DNA of 31,029 bases from Flavobacteriales bacterium UBA3477 (GTDB taxonomy: Bacteria > Bacteroidota > Bacteroidia > Flavobacteriales > Schleiferiaceae), in contig DFQY01000046.1 of NCBI GenBank assembly GCA_002378005.1, forward strand, positions 1 to 31,029. The letters run 5' to 3'. The translations under genes were made by a program, and so were the position numbers. Position 1 is the stretch's first letter. Each line of letters begins with the position of its first letter. Under the pieces are notes generated by a model. It did no database searches. It saw only the letters and a list, made by a program, of their open reading frames with translations, and was not told where the DNA came from. Below, piece after piece: positions 7,599-14,571 of the stretch.

Positions 7599-8602
7599 TA
7601 GATGACCTGGCGAGGAATCACACCCGCGGGAACAGTTTCCAACAAATCACCTGAAGTAGAATACACGCGTAACTCCCCGTTGCTCGCGTAATCCTTGGCA
7701 TCTAAGAAATAAAGGTTGCCTGCGTGTGCATAGAGTTTGTAGCCGCCAGGTAAGGTCAAGGTAGACGTTTGCCAGTTTTGACCTGGTGTCCATTTTACAA
7801 TGGCCCCGTCGTAGCTGTTGTTCAAGAAATAGCCGTTCGTGCCGTCACTTGCCAACGAAATAGCGTGCTTGTTGGTATTCGGGGCTACGGCTTGCTCTGA
7901 GAACGAAGATCCTGTGTATTTCCAGATGCTAGATTTCGTATCAGGACTAACGCCCCAGTTCTGCTCTCCAGAATTCAATACAAATAATTCATTGCCAATC
8001 ACTGCAAAGGAGTTTGGTACATCACCGGTGTTGTGCGAGGTCACTTCGTAAGTATTTACATTGATCTCGGCCACCTTGTAGGGACCTTCGTAGGTTCCAA
8101 CGCCAACAAATAGCTTATTTTCAAAGACCATCATCTGCTCCGAGAAGTTTCCTACGTAGATGCTATCTACCTGGGCGCCTGTTTCCTTAGAAAGCACATA
8201 CACCGCGCTATCTTTCCAGTTTGACACAAAAATATTGCTGCCCTGAGCCGCCAAATAACGAGGTTGTTCAAGATCTACAGTCCACTTGTGCTGCAACGTA
8301 TTTCTATTCATTGCGCGCACCTTGTTGCTGTTGTTAATGGTTACAAAAAGTAATGAATCGCTTTCCAGCATGTGCTGAACGACGTTACCCAATGGAAAGC
8401 CGTTCTCGACCGCGAAGGCAGATTCGATGACGGTGTCCGCATCGTAGGCGGTAATAGTACCCGTACCTGTACCAAAGGGGCCCTCATTTAGGATGAGGTG
8501 CAAATCTGTGTAGAATCCTGAAGGACCTGTCGCAGGTGGCGTTTTGCCACAAGATGCCAGGGCTAATGCTGCAATAATGGCTAGGGATGATGAAATTCTC
8601 AT
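7595..8602 (-). CDS. Beta-propeller (YncE/DUF5074-like) lipoprotein of the B12-uptake unit
   Basis: 335 residues. Lipobox LALASC places the lipidated cysteine at residue 18. The rest is a run of short beta-blade repeats (VVQHMLESDSLLFVTINNSNKV, RYLAAQGSNIFVSNWKDSAVYV, MVFENKLFVGVG, SFAVIGNELFVLNSG), as in YncE-like six- or seven-bladed propellers. It begins 3 bases after the btuB stop, so both share the cobalamin-riboswitch transcript. Bacteroidota often pair TonB receptors with surface lipoproteins that capture the ligand; a B12-capturing or receptor-capping role follows from context, not from a recognised binding motif. Confidence 0.82.
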   Translation of the reverse strand: MRISSSLAIIAALALASCGKTPPATGPSGFYTDLHLILNEGPFGTGTGTITAYDADTVIESAFAVENGFPLGNVVQHMLESDSLLFVTINNSNKVRAMNRNTLQHKWTVDLEQPRYLAAQGSNIFVSNWKDSAVYVLSKETGAQVDSIYVGNFSEQMMVFENKLFVGVGTYEGPYKVAEINVNTYEVTSHNTGDVPNSFAVIGNELFVLNSGEQNWGVSPDTKSSIWKYTGSSFSEQAVAPNTNKHAISLASDGTNGYFLNNSYDGAIVKWTPGQNWQTSTLTLPGGYKLYAHAGNLYFLDAKDYASNGELRVYSTSGDLLETVPAGVIPRQVIY

Positions 8603-8605
8603 GTG

Positions 8606-10375
8606 TTATGAATGTAGTTTAATGTTCAATAAATAGGTTCTGCCCGGCATAGGATAATATTGGTAGAATTGGCGCTGAGCTCCCGTAATGTTCTCAATGC
8701 GGAATACCCATTGCCAACGCTTGCTTTTACTGCTCAAAGAATATGCCAAATCCACCCAAGATTGGGCCGGCAAGTCTCCAGTTCGAGCATTGTCTCGTAA
8801 AGTGTGTCTTAGGCCGGTGTAATACCCTCGCACCATTAAGGTCCCTTTAGATAAATCTTGCTCGATGGTGTATACCGCTTGCAACGCCGGTCTATAGACC
8901 AACTGCTTGCCGATAATATTGGCGTTATTCGAGGCCACATCTAGGATACGGCTGTATTGATGAGTGGTATTGAAGGCATGTTGTTGCTGCCAAATTTTAC
9001 GCTGCACCCCTAAGTGCGTAGTACTAGTGTAGACGGAATAATAGTTTTGTGGGGTCCAATTTCCATCGCTTCCCGGCGCCCATTGAATCATCTGGTCATA
9101 ATACAATTGGTCCGATGTGAAACGGACGGTCCATTTGCCCTCGTGTTCCAACGAGTATTTAGCCCCGTACGAGCGTTCTGCACTCACCCCTACATTGCCT
9201 CCAGGGTTCCAATACATCTCGTTAAGTGTGGGCAATCGATAATAGCTCCCCACCGACCATTGTTGCAGCCAAGGGGTTTTTGAACGCGAATACAAGGCGT
9301 AGGCACTCCAATACAATTGATTGTGGTACTGAGCGGCCTTCAGCACGGTATTCCACGCCTGGCTTGGCTTCAGATTCAGCTGTACCTGAGGCATCCATAC
9401 CGTTGCTGTTCTATTCGTTCCCTCTGCGGTGTATCGGTTTAATGACAGGTGTGCATGGTATCGCTTTTCATTGCGGTTGTAGTGTGCAGTGAATTGGCCA
9501 AAGGTATTGGTATCGCGCAGCGTCCAAAAGGACATGGTATCCGTGTAGGCTTGCCATTCCTGAGAAGCAAATAACTTTACCTCATTGTGCCCTCTCTTCA
9601 ATTTATACTTGAACCGGACCACCTCGTCCTCAAGATGATTAACATATCCAGGACTTAAAATGGATCCGCTGTTATTTTTCTCGCTCTGAGTATACCATAG
9701 GTCAGAACTCCAATAGGTTTTACCCATAGCCCCACTAAAGCGCTGCAAATAGGTTAGATCGCCGTATCCATTGCCGACCATCCTTCCTTCCAACGAGCCG
9801 AGCCGATAATTATATTCATTATCACTACTGGTGAATCGTACAATGCTTTGGTATCGAATCTTGGAGAAACTCCCCCATGAATGGGCATTCAATGTGCGCT
9901 CGCCTAAACTCGTCAAGCCAAGAGCCGTCGTGGTGCCCCGCCCAGATTTCGGACTTAGATTCAGATTTAACGCCCCCATGGAGCCCATATTGGAAGAGGC
10001 GCCACCATTAATACCATCCACGATGGAAGTTGTACTGAGCATTAAGGCTGGGACCAAGCTTAAGTCCAGCACCCCGGTGGCCATACTACTGATATCGATA
10101 CCGTCCCAAAGTACCCGACTTTGCTCACTTGTGGCACCGCCAAAACTGGAAGCCACAACACTACCAGGAGTATATTGCTTGAGATTGAATCTCGAATCCT
10201 TTTGAAGATAATCTGAGGCACTTTCCACATCAGCTGCCAAGGAATCCACTGAGGTACGGTATTCACGTCCTTTGGAAACCTGGACAATGATATCGGCGGT
10301 CCAAAGCGTATCAGATTGGCCCCACATCAACATAGGGCACACTGCGGCAAGAAAAAGAAGCGTTTTGTTTTTCAT
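8606..10375 (-). CDS. btuB: TonB-dependent vitamin B12 receptor (BtuB-like)
   Basis: 589 residues. The signal peptide (MKNKTLLFLAAVCPMLMWGQ) is followed by a plug domain with the usual blocks: VASSFGGATSEQSRVLWDGI, then LVPALM, then IVDGINGGASSNMGSMGALNL. A long beta-barrel ends in an aromatic-rich strand (GRTYLLNIKLHS). The frame is open 46 codons further upstream to an ATG at 10513, but that stretch is the riboswitch; the ATG at 10375 gives the proper signal peptide. Substrate assignment rests on the cobalamin riboswitch 42 bases upstream and the co-transcribed propeller lipoprotein. There is no N-terminal carboxypeptidase-like domain of the SusC type. Confidence 0.88.
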   Translation of the reverse strand: MKNKTLLFLAAVCPMLMWGQSDTLWTADIIVQVSKGREYRTSVDSLAADVESASDYLQKDSRFNLKQYTPGSVVASSFGGATSEQSRVLWDGIDISSMATGVLDLSLVPALMLSTTSIVDGINGGASSNMGSMGALNLNLSPKSGRGTTTALGLTSLGERTLNAHSWGSFSKIRYQSIVRFTSSDNEYNYRLGSLEGRMVGNGYGDLTYLQRFSGAMGKTYWSSDLWYTQSEKNNSGSILSPGYVNHLEDEVVRFKYKLKRGHNEVKLFASQEWQAYTDTMSFWTLRDTNTFGQFTAHYNRNEKRYHAHLSLNRYTAEGTNRTATVWMPQVQLNLKPSQAWNTVLKAAQYHNQLYWSAYALYSRSKTPWLQQWSVGSYYRLPTLNEMYWNPGGNVGVSAERSYGAKYSLEHEGKWTVRFTSDQLYYDQMIQWAPGSDGNWTPQNYYSVYTSTTHLGVQRKIWQQQHAFNTTHQYSRILDVASNNANIIGKQLVYRPALQAVYTIEQDLSKGTLMVRGYYTGLRHTLRDNARTGDLPAQSWVDLAYSLSSKSKRWQWVFRIENITGAQRQFYQYYPMPGRTYLLNIKLHS

Positions 10376-10384
10376 CCTATTCCA

Positions 10385-10402
10385 GTGCTTGACCCAGAGC
10401 AC
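10385..10402 (-). promoter_or_regulatory. Hairpin between riboswitch and btuB start (probable expression platform)
   Basis: GTGCT / AGCAC (5 bp, 8-nt loop with the core GGGTC on the coding strand) lies between the aptamer and the start codon, ending 9 bases before the btuB ATG. There is no T-run, so control is more likely at translation initiation. The loop could pair with the aptamer as in the L5-L13 kissing interaction; that pairing was not verified. Confidence 0.5.
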
Positions 10403-10416
10403 CATTAAATATTCTT

Positions 10417-10570
10417 CATAGGCCAAGTCTTCTGGCTCTTCGCTCCCACATCTTCCTTCCCGCCTACGGCAGTGGCTACAGATGCTTTCCACACGAATTA
10501 CAGCTTCTGGCAAAGCCCCGGACTCCCACCGGGTTCCTTCTTCGGTTCAACTTCCACTGAACAACCTATG
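10417..10570 (-). promoter_or_regulatory. Cobalamin (AdoCbl) riboswitch
   Basis: On the minus strand the region contains the conserved cobalamin-aptamer elements in order: GGAACCCGGTGGGAGTCCGG, AAGCTGTAA, GTAGCCACTGCC, GGCGGGAAGG and GAGCCAGAAGACTTGGCC. The closing P1 helix is perfect (CATAGG at 10570-10565 with CCTATG at 10422-10417). At about 154 nt it is compact. When cobalamin binds, expression of the downstream btuB and propeller-lipoprotein genes should fall. It starts 15 bases after the HMG-CoA lyase stop codon. Confidence 0.95.
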
Positions 10571-10573
10571 GTG

Positions 10574-10602
10574 TAAAGGTACGCTTATAAATAACGCCCA
10601 AA
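10574..10602 (-). promoter_or_regulatory. Promoter of the cobalamin-riboswitch transcript
   Basis: On the minus strand TTTG (10602-10599) and TACCTTTA (10581-10574) are separated by 17 bp; the second is one base off TAnnTTTG. A start a few bases downstream would coincide with the first base of the riboswitch P1 helix, which supports it. The -33 box lies within the last codons of the HMG-CoA lyase gene. Confidence 0.55.
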
Positions 10603-11451
10603 GAGTTTGAGCGCACTATTATATGAACTTTCTAATTGCAAGGGATCGACGGAACATTCGTAGCCCCCGGCGGCAACGACGCTCAATACCTTTTCTGTAG
10701 GCATGTTGCCTATCAAGGCATCACTGGCAAAAGGGCAACCGCCAAAGCCCCGCAGTGCTGTATCTATCCTTCTACAACCGTGCTTTATAGCTTCTTGAGC
10801 CTTCGCAGCAGCTTCACCGTAGACACTATGCATATGGGCACCCCAAGGCACTGTAGATTCTACATTCATCAATGCACTCATGGCACCTACCTTCTCTATG
10901 GTGCCTTGCCCTGTGGTATCGCTCAAAGACACTATATCAGCACCACATTCCACGGCTTGATGCAATCTTTCCAAGACCATATCTACATCATAGGCTTCCC
11001 CATAGGGATTGCCGAAGGCCATGCTGAGGTATACGACTAATTCCACATTGTGGGCAGAAGCCAAGGATTTTACTCGCTTCAAATCTTCAACGGCCGCGGG
11101 GATATCCTTTCGAGAATTACGTTGTTGAAACAGTTCACTAACACTAAAGGGATAGCCCCAAGCGTCGATGAAATCATATTGCGCAGCACGTCTTGCCCCG
11201 CCTTCGTTCGCTACGATGGCAAGTAGCTTCGTCGGGCTCTGTGATTTCGCTTCTTCTAGTGCGCCAAAAAGCTCATAAGCATCAGCCATTTGAGGCATAG
11301 CACGTGGGCTGACGAAACTACCAGCATCTAGAGTATGGAACCCACATTGCAACAATAGCTTGAGGTAGGCTACTTTTTCAGCGGTAGGAATAAATTCATG
11401 AATACCTTGCCAGGCATCACGAGGACACTCTACAATAGAGATTTGGTTCAT
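10585..11451 (-). CDS. Hydroxymethylglutaryl-CoA lyase
   Basis: 288 residues. Cleaves HMG-CoA to acetoacetate and acetyl-CoA, the last step of leucine degradation and of one ketone-body route. The TIM-barrel starts with IVECPRDAWQG (family: VEVGPRDGLQ). It has LDAGSFVSPRAMPQMAD, DIVSLSDTTGQG and HMHSVYGEA blocks, and the signature GGCPFA with catalytic Cys239. Last gene of the pcm-smpB-pyrD cluster, 31 bases after pyrD. Length is normal. HMGL-like homocitrate or isopropylmalate synthases are excluded by the GGCPFA loop. Confidence 0.92.
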   Translation of the reverse strand: MNQISIVECPRDAWQGIHEFIPTAEKVAYLKLLLQCGFHTLDAGSFVSPRAMPQMADAYELFGALEEAKSQSPTKLLAIVANEGGARRAAQYDFIDAWGYPFSVSELFQQRNSRKDIPAAVEDLKRVKSLASAHNVELVVYLSMAFGNPYGEAYDVDMVLERLHQAVECGADIVSLSDTTGQGTIEKVGAMSALMNVESTVPWGAHMHSVYGEAAAKAQEAIKHGCRRIDTALRGFGGCPFASDALIGNMPTEKVLSVVAAGGYECSVDPLQLESSYNSALKLFGRYL

Positions 11452-11482
11452 TTCTGGGAGTTGGATAGGTTCTCCCCCGAAA

Positions 11483-12499
11483 TTACAAATTGCGGAGCAT
11501 TCTACGCACCATGGCAGGACCTTCGTATAAAAATCCTGTCCAAACTTGAACTAGATCTGCCCCAGCATTCAACTTTTCCTTCGCATCTGCTCCGGTAAAG
11601 ATTCCACCTACTGCAATGATGGCAATGGAATCTTTGAGCCTTGAACGTAAGTAAGTGATGACTTCGGTACTGCGATCGCGCAATACTTTTCCACTCAAAC
11701 CACCGGCACCTATGGCCTCTACCTTAAATGAAGGCGTGCGCAGACCATCGCGAGAAATGGTGGTATTTGTGGCGACGATGCCATCCAGCTCAAGGCTGTT
11801 GATGATATCGATAATATCATCCAACTGACCTTCCGTTAAATCTGGGGCAATTTTCAAAAGCAACGGCTTTTTGCCCAAGGCATTGTTCTTTTCTTGTACT
11901 GCTTTGAGTAGTTTTGTCAAGGGCTCTTTTTCTTGTAACTCCCTTAGGTTCGGGGTATTAGGAGAGCTTACATTGACTACAAAATAATCCACCACAGGAT
12001 GTAAGGCTTCCACGCCCAAGAGGTAATCATTCAACGCCTCCTCGTTAGGAGTCACCTTATTCTTGCCAATATTTCCGCCAATAATTAGATCTGTTTCACG
12101 CTTCATCAGGCGCAACAACGCTTCATCCAGACCGCCATTATTGAAGCCCATGCGGTTGATCACTGATTCATCCTCTACCAGTCGGAACAACCTTGGTTTT
12201 GGGTTTCCAGCTTGTGGCTTAGGCGTTAATGTTCCTACTTCTATGAATCCAAAACCGAAACTGGCCAACTCATTGTAAAGCTTAGCATCCTTGTCGAATC
12301 CGGCGGCGAGTCCTACGGGATTCTTGAAATTCAATCCCATCACTTGTTTTTCATGGCCTTTGATCGAACCAAAGAACACATTGACCAATGATGCTACTCC
12401 TGGAATTCGGAAGGCCCATTTCAATGTCTTAAACGTAAAATGGTGTGCCTGCTCGGCGTTCATGAGGAACAAAATGGGTCGGATGAGACTCTTGTACAT
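11483..12499 (-). CDS. pyrD: Dihydroorotate dehydrogenase (quinone), class 2
   Basis: 338 residues. Oxidises dihydroorotate to orotate in pyrimidine synthesis and passes electrons to membrane quinone. The N-terminal helical extension (residues 1-40, LIRPILFLMNAEQAHHFTFK) marks the membrane-associated class 2. FMN-barrel motifs include NPVGLAAGFDKDA, GFIEVGTLTPKPQAGNPKPR, NRMGFNN and NVSSPNTPNLR, whose second Ser is the class 2 catalytic base. Late motifs are ATNTTISRDGL and VGGIFTGADAKEKLNAGADLV. It begins 1 base after the smpB stop codon, so the two are probably co-translated. Confidence 0.97.
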   Translation of the reverse strand: MYKSLIRPILFLMNAEQAHHFTFKTLKWAFRIPGVASLVNVFFGSIKGHEKQVMGLNFKNPVGLAAGFDKDAKLYNELASFGFGFIEVGTLTPKPQAGNPKPRLFRLVEDESVINRMGFNNGGLDEALLRLMKRETDLIIGGNIGKNKVTPNEEALNDYLLGVEALHPVVDYFVVNVSSPNTPNLRELQEKEPLTKLLKAVQEKNNALGKKPLLLKIAPDLTEGQLDDIIDIINSLELDGIVATNTTISRDGLRTPSFKVEAIGAGGLSGKVLRDRSTEVITYLRSRLKDSIAIIAVGGIFTGADAKEKLNAGADLVQVWTGFLYEGPAMVRRMLRNL

Positions 12500-12500
12500 G

Positions 12501-12947
12501 TTAATATGATTTCAATCGGGCCAAATCTCTCTTGGCATCCTTCTCTTTTAATGATTGACGCTTGTCGTAGTTCTTCTTCCCTTTGGCCACCGCAATATTG
12601 AGCTTAATCCAGCCTTTTTCACTGATAAATAGCTTTGTAGGAACCACAGTAACTCCCTGATCCTTGAGTGCCTTTTCGATTTTGTCGAGTTCTCTCTTAC
12701 TCAAGAGCAGCTTTCGTTCGCGGATGGGATCGTGGTTGAAGATGTTTCCGTGGGACCATTCCGTAACGTTCATGCCCTTGATGAATAGTTCACCGTCACT
12801 CATATAGCAATAGGCTTCCGCTATGGATGCTTTGCCCATACGAATGCTCTTCACTTCAGTGCCTACAAGTTGTAGCCCCGCAGTGTAGGTATCCAGCCAT
12901 TCATAATCGAACTTGGCCCGTTTATTTTTAATCTCCACAGATTTCAT
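12501..12947 (-). CDS. smpB: SsrA-binding protein SmpB
   Basis: 148 residues. Partner of tmRNA in rescuing stalled ribosomes. The OB-fold core (IKNKRAKFDYEWLDTYTAGLQLVGTEVKSIR, GKASIAEAYCYM, ELFIKGMNVTEWSHG) is followed by the basic C-terminal tail (KGKKNYDKRQSLKEKDAKRDLAR) that enters the decoding centre. Full length. It begins 14 bases after pcm; a TACCTTTG element in that spacer suggests an additional internal promoter. Its tmRNA partner gene is not in this window. Confidence 0.98.
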   Translation of the reverse strand: MKSVEIKNKRAKFDYEWLDTYTAGLQLVGTEVKSIRMGKASIAEAYCYMSDGELFIKGMNVTEWSHGNIFNHDPIRERKLLLSKRELDKIEKALKDQGVTVVPTKLFISEKGWIKLNIAVAKGKKNYDKRQSLKEKDAKRDLARLKSY

Positions 12948-12951
12948 ACCG

Positions 12952-12959
12952 CAAAGGTA
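12952..12959 (-). promoter_or_regulatory. Candidate internal -7 element before smpB
   Basis: TACCTTTG on the minus strand, an exact TAnnTTTG, ends 4 bases before the smpB ATG inside the 14-base pcm-smpB spacer. No -33 TTTG at 19-bp spacing is seen. If active, its transcript would start at or next to the AUG. Confidence 0.4.
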
Positions 12960-12961
12960 CG

Positions 12962-13606
12962 TTACTCGCGGTCTTTGAGCATTGGAACGAAGGCTGCATC
13001 TCCCAACACCTTTTGAACAAAGGTACCGTCGGCTTTTTTCTGAATTCGTACCATCTTCTGTGTGCCTTCGCCCACGGGAATGATCATAATACCTCTAGGC
13101 TTCAGTTGCTTTAGCAGTTCTTTGGGCACATAGGGTGCGCCGCAAGTAACGATGATACGGTCAAATGGGGCAAAAACAGGCATGCCCTTGAACCCATCAC
13201 CAAACTTTTGTTCCGCTCTGTAGCCCAATATTTGGAGCATCTTTTGAGAAAAATCGAAGAGCTCCTTCTGCCGCTCGATGGTAAAGAGTTTCACGCCTAA
13301 TTCGCACAAAACCGCCGCTTGATATCCGCTACCCGTACCTATTTCGAGGATTTTTTGACCCCGTTCCACTTCTAGTAATTCGCTTTGCCAAGCCACCGTA
13401 GACGGGTGAGAAATGGTCTGATTTGCAGCGATGGGAAAGGCCTTGTCTTGATAAGCATGCTGGTGAAAACCACTTTCCAAAAACCAATGCCTTGGGATTT
13501 TATTCATCGCCTGCAATACGCGATCTCCAGCTATACCCTTCTCTTTTAAGGTATTGCATAAAATGGCCCGCTGGCCTTGATGAATGGAGGAATCAGTAAT
13601 TTTCAC
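12962..13606 (-). CDS. pcm: Protein-L-isoaspartate O-methyltransferase
   Basis: 214 residues from the chosen start. Transfers a methyl group from SAM to L-isoaspartyl residues, starting repair of aged proteins. It contains the PCMT block PRHWFLESGFHQHAYQDKAF, the IAANQTISHPSTVA segment and the SAM-binding loop LEIGTGSGYQAAVL. The post-motif FDRIIVTCGAP is also present. An upstream ATG at 13690 is in frame but would add 28 basic, non-conserved residues and run into the divergent promoter. The GTG at 13606 (MKITDSSIHQGQRAIL) gives the normal family length. First gene of the pcm-smpB-pyrD-HMGL run. Confidence 0.93.
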   Translation of the reverse strand: MKITDSSIHQGQRAILCNTLKEKGIAGDRVLQAMNKIPRHWFLESGFHQHAYQDKAFPIAANQTISHPSTVAWQSELLEVERGQKILEIGTGSGYQAAVLCELGVKLFTIERQKELFDFSQKMLQILGYRAEQKFGDGFKGMPVFAPFDRIIVTCGAPYVPKELLKQLKPRGIMIIPVGEGTQKMVRIQKKADGTFVQKVLGDAAFVPMLKDRE

Positions 13607-13690
13607 AAGGTTGAAATTACGCGCTCGGCAAGGGAATCTCGGGACTAAATAAGGGTTGTTTTTAACAAAATAGAATTGGACCCCAATCAT

Positions 13691-13698
13691 TACCTTTG
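13691..13698 (+). promoter_or_regulatory. Candidate -7 element before the lipoprotein gene
   Basis: TACCTTTG, an exact TAnnTTTG, ends 6 bases before the ATG at 13705. A canonical -33 box at 19 bp is not obvious. If used, the mRNA would be practically leaderless. Confidence 0.5.
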
Positions 13699-13704
13699 GA
13701 TTCC

Positions 13705-14571
13705 ATGAAAAACAGCCTCGTCTTGGCCATCGCCGTCATCGCACTGCTGCTAAATAGCTGCGACGTACAACCTGCACCAGAAGTCGCCTACCTCACCGTA
13801 GACACCCTCATGGTCGCGCCCAAGGCAAACCAAGGCACCGCTTCTTCAAAATTGACCACGCTTTGGATCGAACAAGATGGCGAGCAAATGGGTGCATTTA
13901 CCCCACCGTGTATCATTCCGGTCTTTGCAAGAGAGAACACCACGATCCGGTTCATCCCGGGTATTAACCTCAATGGTTCGTACGCACAGCGCAACCAATA
14001 CGAAATGTTGTCGCCTAATAGCGTAGAATGGGATTTAACACCGCAAAGCACTAAAAATGTGGCCGCGACTAGGACTACCTTCGAATACAACACGGCATAT
14101 ATCCTTGAAGTCTTGGAAGATTTTGACGATGTAGGCTTGAACTATGTGCATACTATTAAGAGTGATACCACCTTGCAATTGACCTCCGCGATGGATGAGG
14201 CGTTAAATATTGATGGTGAGTGGCCCAATAAGAGCGGAAAATATGTGCTGTCTCCAATGACGCGTGGGGAGTTCAAGACCTTACAGGCCTTTGACTTGCC
14301 CAAATATGGAGCAAATGTTTGGATGGAAATTGACTATAAAACCGACGTGGCCTTGACCTTCGGGATTTTCGCGAACGAACCCTTGCAGAGCATTCAAGCG
14401 CCAGTAGTCACTTTGTTTCCAAACGATCAATGGAATAAAGTATATATCAATCTCGTTACTGAAGTAAGTGCGTACCCCGCCGCCCAAGATTACCACTTGT
14501 TCTTCGGAAGCATCAACACTTCTCAGGACACGACTACAACGTATATTGATAACATTAAACTGTTGTATTGA
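13705..14571 (+). CDS. Lipoprotein of unknown function, possibly carbohydrate- or matrix-associated
   Basis: 288 residues. Signal peptide with lipobox LLLNSC (Cys19), so exported and lipid-anchored. The mature part is beta-rich: an early segment of small strands (LTTLWIEQDGEQMGAFTPP, TTIRFIPGINLNG) and a C-terminal jelly-roll-like region (VWMEIDYKTDVALTFGIF, WNKVYINLVTEV, TTTYIDNIKLLY) resembling carbohydrate-binding-like folds. I do not recognise a named family. The ATG at 13705 is preferred over an in-frame TTG at 13696, which sits inside the -7 element. It overlaps the sugar-transferase gene by 4 bases, so both are probably expressed together and may serve the same surface structure. Confidence 0.75.
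   Translation: MKNSLVLAIAVIALLLNSCDVQPAPEVAYLTVDTLMVAPKANQGTASSKLTTLWIEQDGEQMGAFTPPCIIPVFARENTTIRFIPGINLNGSYAQRNQYEMLSPNSVEWDLTPQSTKNVAATRTTFEYNTAYILEVLEDFDDVGLNYVHTIKSDTTLQLTSAMDEALNIDGEWPNKSGKYVLSPMTRGEFKTLQAFDLPKYGANVWMEIDYKTDVALTFGIFANEPLQSIQAPVVTLFPNDQWNKVYINLVTEVSAYPAAQDYHLFFGSINTSQDTTTTYIDNIKLLY

Noticed and set aside
10376..10513. In-frame 46-codon extension upstream of btuB
   Set aside because: It is the cobalamin riboswitch and its expression platform; the signal peptide begins at the ATG at 10375.
13607..13690. In-frame upstream extension of the pcm gene to an ATG at 13690
   Set aside because: Adds a basic, non-conserved stretch and collides with the divergent promoter; the GTG at 13606 gives the normal family length.
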